Shown: positions 36,846 through 39,907 of the stretch, piece after piece | How the letters are laid out: each line of letters opens with the position of its first letter | Numbering within the stretch: the first letter of the stretch is position 1 | Origin: Acidobacteriota bacterium | GTDB lineage: Bacteria > Acidobacteriota > Terriglobia > Bryobacterales > Bryobacteraceae | Direction of reading: 5' to 3' | Length of the DNA stretch: 39,907 bases | Assembly (NCBI GenBank): GCA_018268835.1 | Contig: JAFDVU010000049.1 | Span: 1-39,907 of the forward strand | Program-made: the position numbers and the translations under genes | The notes under the pieces: generated by a model | Told to the model about the DNA's origin: nothing | The model's database searches: none | What the model saw: the letters and a program-made list of their open reading frames with translations, nothing else

Positions 36846-36886
36846 CTGGAGTTCGGCCTTTTCCTGTATGTTCCGGGCGTTGCAGA

Positions 36887-36908
36887 GTAGCGCAGGCCTC
36901 CGGCCTGC
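36887..36908. repeat. REP-like palindrome, copy 3
   Basis: GTAGCGCAGGCCTCCGGCCT differs from copy 1 by one missing C. GCAGGCC (36892-36898) pairs with GGCCTGC (36902-36908) over a 3-base loop, so this copy forms the longest stem of the three. Confidence 0.65.
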
Positions 36909-37008
36909 GTTCTCGGGGCACGAGATGAAATCTCCCACCCCGGTCGGCCCGGTGTGCATACGAAGCCGGAGAAACCGGCCCCGCCGCCGCTACAAAGGGC
37001 CAATTTCC

Positions 37009-37030
37009 AAAGGCGAGCGCCAACTCGCCT
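37009..37030. repeat. Second copy of the AAAGGCGAGCGCC repeat
   Basis: These 22 bases match 36824-36845 at all but one position (an A for G in the right arm). The pair are direct repeats about 185 bases apart, both made of GGCGAG and CTCGCC arms. Confidence 0.6.
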
Positions 37031-37116
37031 GTCCAACTGTCGGGCCAGTGAAGTGTCCGCCCTTTCTGGTGCGGCTGCTTTCCGCCAGCTCCGCAATATC
37101 GGCCAGAACGCCAATT

Positions 37117-37593
37117 CTACTGCCGGTGCAAGACCGTGGTCGTTTCGGTCACGCCATCCATGTTCACCACGCGGCGAACTTTGGTCAGGGTGTCGCCGGC
37201 GTCGGACAGGGTATACATTTCGCGAGTGACGGTGACGCGGTAGCCTTCCTTCCGCACGGATTGGATGATCAGGGAAGATTCCTGCCAGTACACCGAGGTC
37301 CAGCCTTCGGCCTTCTCGTTTTTTCCGGCCCACTCCGCTCCTTCAATGACGTAGGTGGAGGGCCCGCTGTGCAATGACGCAATCGGCCGCTGGAGCGTAG
37401 TGGGCGGACCGGGCTTTTCACGCATGGTGGTCTCGATCGTCAGGTCAGAATCCCGGTGAACGATCTTCTCGATGTAATCGCGGTAGCGGTTGCTGGTCTC
37501 GTTCCAGGTGCCCGACAAATTCGGCCTATGCTGGCCGGTGGCCGAGAGGATGAACATCACACTCAGGCCGAGCGCGCTGAAGGAACTGCGCAT
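37117..37593 (-). CDS. Small secreted protein with NLSGTW motif
   Basis: This 158-residue protein has a signal peptide (about 1-20, ending ATGQ). A mature beta-rich domain follows, beginning PNLSGTWNETSNRY. The NLSGTW start is very common in small exported Acidobacterial proteins, possibly a lipocalin-like or small beta-barrel fold, whose function is not known. The start is ATG 37593. The gene is preceded by a short region that may hold a remnant reading frame on the opposite strand. Confidence 0.72.
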   Translation of the reverse strand: MRSSFSALGLSVMFILSATGQHRPNLSGTWNETSNRYRDYIEKIVHRDSDLTIETTMREKPGPPTTLQRPIASLHSGPSTYVIEGAEWAGKNEKAEGWTSVYWQESSLIIQSVRKEGYRVTVTREMYTLSDAGDTLTKVRRVVNMDGVTETTTVLHRQ

Positions 37594-37737
37594 GGTTGGT
37601 TAGACACCGGAAACGCAAAGATGGGTTAGCCGTGCGCAGGCCGCCTCCGCCCGCTGCGCCGCCCACGCAGTCCTGGACGATACGCCGTTCACGGAAACTG
37701 AACTGATCCGATCCATGGACGCCCGCAACCCCACTTC

Positions 37738-38829
37738 TTAGGGAACTCGATTCCCTGCGGAGTTTTCGGCGCCGCATGTGAAAACCAATCGCAACAGATC
37801 TGAGATGTTCGATTCCTCGATTAAATACTCTATTGGTCCAGGGACAGGCGATGAGGGGTGGCCGTCTCTGTACCAGCCCGACTCTGGGACTGCCAGGAAT
37901 GATAGTCTGCGTCTCCCACAACTATGACCCAAGCTGTCGTAGAACAGCGTCTCAAGCTCAAAGCTGTTCGGGACATCCGCCAGGTTGGTTGGTTCTCTTT
38001 CTTCTTCGAGGGTCTCGTCGGGCTCCGACCACCGGCCCGGGGCGTTAAACCGATACCCCATCCCGACGTTCCGGCCCGAAGTGCCGGACTGAAGCTCCTT
38101 TCGCAGACTATCCCAACTCCGGTTCTCCAACGCCTCGCGCAGCGCGGACTTCGCGCGCGGCCCCAAAGTCGCCTCTACCGCAGTGCGATTGTCCGCCTGC
38201 CACGCTAGTATCAGCCGGTCAAGAGAGTCTCTCGGTTCATTGCCACGGTCGCAACGGATCCATCTGATGGGTCGTTCCTTCTGGAAAGAGGGACACGGCG
38301 TAAGACTCAGCGTAGAGATCGCGCCGTTCTCGACGCACTCGCGGTACTGGTAGATCCGCGTCCCCCTGAGCGATGAGAGGTACGATGTGAACCCAAATGC
38401 GAGAGCAACAGACGCGTCCAAACTGTCCAGGTAGGAAGGGAGACGCGGGTTCCCGTACATTCGGCGAAGTCTCGGCAACGCCGCCGGGCCTTTGAGGCGG
38501 GCGTAGGCCAACATCAGCCACTTCGCCTCGCCTTCGCCTCCGGATTCCCGGCCCCGGGCTTCGAACGAATCAAGTGCGTCCTCCAGAGCGGGCACGGCCG
38601 CGGAGCCGAATCCGACGAGGGCCCTCGTCAGAGCGCGGTTGTCGCGAGCTTCGCCGAGTGCGGGTCCGCAACTGAAAGTAACGGAACGGCCCTTGACCAT
38701 CCCGTACTTATCCGGTCTATCGGATTGATACGTCAGGTACCTGATTAATTCAGGCGGAGTCTTCGGTTGCGTTTGGGCGGCAACATACTGGGCCCCATAG
38801 AATGCTGCCGCCACAAGTCCAAGCCTCAT
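37738..38829 (-). CDS. Secreted protein of unknown function, partly helical-repeat-like
   Basis: This 363-residue protein has a signal peptide (about 1-18, ending YVAAQ). An N-terminal helical part includes ALVGFGSAAVPALEDALDSF, a HEAT-like pattern. The C-terminal half has scattered cysteines (possible disulfides) and no motif I can name. Its codon use is slightly less G+C-rich than the metabolic genes to the left, in keeping with an accessory region. The ATG at 38829 gives the signal peptide directly. It is divergent from the hicBA pair with a gap of 144 bases. Confidence 0.65.
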   Translation of the reverse strand: MRLGLVAAAFYGAQYVAAQTQPKTPPELIRYLTYQSDRPDKYGMVKGRSVTFSCGPALGEARDNRALTRALVGFGSAAVPALEDALDSFEARGRESGGEGEAKWLMLAYARLKGPAALPRLRRMYGNPRLPSYLDSLDASVALAFGFTSYLSSLRGTRIYQYRECVENGAISTLSLTPCPSFQKERPIRWIRCDRGNEPRDSLDRLILAWQADNRTAVEATLGPRAKSALREALENRSWDSLRKELQSGTSGRNVGMGYRFNAPGRWSEPDETLEEEREPTNLADVPNSFELETLFYDSLGHSCGRRRLSFLAVPESGWYRDGHPSSPVPGPIEYLIEESNISDLLRLVFTCGAENSAGNRVP

Positions 38830-38973
38830 TCTTTCTCATTCTTGCATTTCGGGCCGATACGCGCCGCTTGCGGAGAATGCGGCCAGGATCGGAGGGCGAG
38901 AGCGGATTCCACTGCCAGAGTCCGGCGCTCACGCCCTCGCGAGGTCGATCGGCTACAATCAAGGCTGGGACGT

Positions 38974-39189
38974 ATGGTCGAGATTCAGCCAATCCGGGTG
39001 GAGTTGGAAGTTGAGGAAGACGGGCGCCACCTCGCGTGCGTGCCGGATCTTCCCGGTGTGATGGCCTACGGAAGCACGGAAGAGGAGGCGATTCGCAAGG
39101 TCAAGGCAATCGCGCTCCAAGTGCTGGCCGATATGATCGAGAGCGGTGAGGAAGTTCCGTCGCCGCTGAAGGCTCTTTTCGCCGCGTGA
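38974..39189 (+). CDS. hicB: HicB-like antitoxin
   Basis: This 71-residue protein is the short HicB form: a partial RNase-H-like fold with the core pattern VPDLPGVMAYGSTEEEAIRK, which binds and blocks HicA. Longer HicB proteins add a DNA-binding domain, but here the chain stops after about 70 residues, so operator binding must come from elsewhere or be absent. I choose ATG 38974; TACAAT at 38954-38959 is a possible -10 box just upstream. Its stop codon overlaps the hicA start (GTGA). Confidence 0.82.
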   Translation: MVEIQPIRVELEVEEDGRHLACVPDLPGVMAYGSTEEEAIRKVKAIALQVLADMIESGEEVPSPLKALFAA

Positions 39190-39398
39190 GTACCTGGCGC
39201 GCTGCCAAGGCCAAGCGAGTCTACGCGGCGTTGATACGCCTCGGCTGGACGCTGAAGAAACAAGTTGGATCCCATCGAAAGCTTCAGCGCCCGGGCTGGC
39301 CGAACTTCACATTCTGCTTTCATGACAGCGAAGAGTTGGGTCCGGCCGCACTCGCTCGGATCTCCAAGGAGACGGGCCTCCGACCTGAGGATCTCTGA
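39186..39398 (+). CDS. hicA: HicA-like mRNA interferase toxin
   Basis: This 70-residue protein has the double-stranded-RNA-binding-like fold of HicA. The catalytic histidine is in the GSHRK motif (the family's GSH signature), preceded by LIRLGWTLKKQ. HicA cuts mRNA when not bound by HicB. The GTG start overlaps the hicB stop, giving the antitoxin-first order. The length and motif are intact, so the toxin could be active. Confidence 0.82.
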   Translation: MSTWRAAKAKRVYAALIRLGWTLKKQVGSHRKLQRPGWPNFTFCFHDSEELGPAALARISKETGLRPEDL

Positions 39399-39478
39399 CG
39401 CGAAAGCCCCGACCGCCGCCGGTCATTGGAAGACGCCGCCTGCGGACTGAACCGGGCAATGCCTTCGGCAGTCGCCGA

Positions 39479-39631
39479 TCAGGCAGCGTTTAGCTTCAGG
39501 GCCGATTGCACTGCCTTCGGATTGCGCTCAATGACCCGAAGGTATGTCAGGATCGCAACATCCGGGAACCGTTGTGCCTGCTCCCACTCCCGCAACGACC
39601 GAAGACGTCGACACCCGCTCCTTGCCCCGCG
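39479..39631 (-). pseudogene. Fragment of an XRE-family antitoxin
   Basis: The minus strand encodes SLREWEQAQRFPDVA, followed by a segment containing TYLRVIERNPKAVQSAL and a stop at 39479. This is the typical end of HigA/XRE-type helix-turn-helix antitoxins, whose LREWEQ helix is distinctive. The frame is closed by a stop at 39632, and the expected helix-turn-helix N-terminal part is not in this frame. It therefore appears truncated or frameshifted. It sits just downstream of hicBA, in a region with other short fragments. Confidence 0.5.
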
Positions 39632-39704
39632 TCATTGTGAGTTCTCCAGTGGTGCGCGATCGCCCGCAGTTCGCGCTTGTCTGTGGGGATCAGACCCGCC
39701 CGCG

Positions 39705-39907
39705 CTACCCGCCGATCGAGTACATGGGCCGCGGCGGCGCCACGAACTTCGCCGAGTTGATCTCGTGCCCTTCCCACTTGCGCGACACGTTGCGTCTCAC
39801 CAGCGCGGCGATCTCCTCATCGCTCGCCCCGCTGCGCAACAGGCCCTTCACGTCGTCTTCCTCGATGGCGAAGAGGCAGTAGCGCAACTTGCCGTCCGCC
39901 GTCAGCC
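39705..39907 (-). CDS. C-terminal part of a gene running off the right edge
   Basis: An open minus-strand frame enters from beyond 39907 and ends with a stop at 39705. It contains DGKLRYCLFAIEEDDVKGLL and ends NSAKFVAPPRPMYSIGG. The acidic/helical pattern SGASDEEIAALVRRN looks like real protein, but I do not recognise a family. The start lies outside the window. Confidence 0.45.
   Translation of the reverse strand, partial: LTADGKLRYCLFAIEEDDVKGLLRSGASDEEIAALVRRNVSRKWEGHEINSAKFVAPPRPMYSIGG

Larger units (their letters stand above)
36805..37116. other. Gene-free, palindrome-rich interval
   Basis: No believable coding sequence was found in these 312 bases; the open frames are short and low in protein character. 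The interval holds several G+C-rich palindromes and repeats, listed separately, and ends at the stop codon of the convergent secreted protein at 37117. Confidence 0.6.

Overview
The window looks like chromosomal DNA of a soil Acidobacterium, most likely from the Solibacter/Bryobacter group. This is an inference from gene content and style. The signs are high G+C, two very large TonB-dependent receptors with an N-terminal carboxypeptidase-regulatory-like domain, a secreted Tricorn-type protease, DUF5107/TPR proteins, several 'NLSGTW'-style or signal-peptide-bearing small enzymes, and frequent GTG/TTG starts. No rRNA, tRNA, CRISPR array, insertion sequence or prophage was recognised.

Left part (1-12.4 kb): a TonB-dependent receptor (321-3974) ends at a strong intrinsic terminator. 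Facing it is a tightly packed minus-strand cluster from 11267 down to 4040: an exported Gfo/Idh/MocA oxidoreductase, an acyl-CoA dehydrogenase, a MeaB GTPase fused in frame to methylmalonyl-CoA epimerase, methylthioadenosine phosphorylase, a GT9-like glycosyltransferase and a GH127-type glycosidase. Four of the junctions overlap or nearly touch (ATGA, GTGA, a 20-bp overlap), which suggests one transcript. A divergent gene (11323) encodes a prenyltransferase-like toroid protein with one c-type heme motif.

Middle (12.4-30 kb): a Tricorn-like protease, a small gene broken by a one-base frameshift, an SDR dehydrogenase, a second large TonB-dependent receptor, a DUF5107-TPR protein, a TPR protein, and a pair made of a YycJ-like metallo-hydrolase and adenylosuccinate lyase (purB). 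After these come a GlcG/HbpS-like heme-binding protein, a second metallo-hydrolase, a secreted DinB-like protein and a second Gfo/Idh protein.

Methyl-cycle locus (30.9-36.8 kb): ahcY and metK form a minus-strand operon. They are divergent from an ArsR-methyltransferase fusion that closely resembles SahR, the S-adenosylhomocysteine-responsive regulator known from Proteobacteria. The 61-bp gap holds a good sigma70-type promoter for ahcY, followed at the predicted start of transcription by an array of TATCAA/TTGATA hexamers. That arrangement is what an autoregulated SAH-sensing switch would need. A large membrane protein is translationally coupled to the regulator.

Right end (36.8-39.9 kb): this is looser, accessory-like DNA. 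It has REP-like palindromes, two secreted proteins of unknown function, a hicBA toxin-antitoxin pair, a decayed XRE-antitoxin fragment and a partial gene running off the edge. The items most worth following are the MeaB-epimerase fusion and the SahR-like switch. After them come an intrinsic terminator that contains the next gene's start codon and an apparent ATC start codon on the YycJ homologue.
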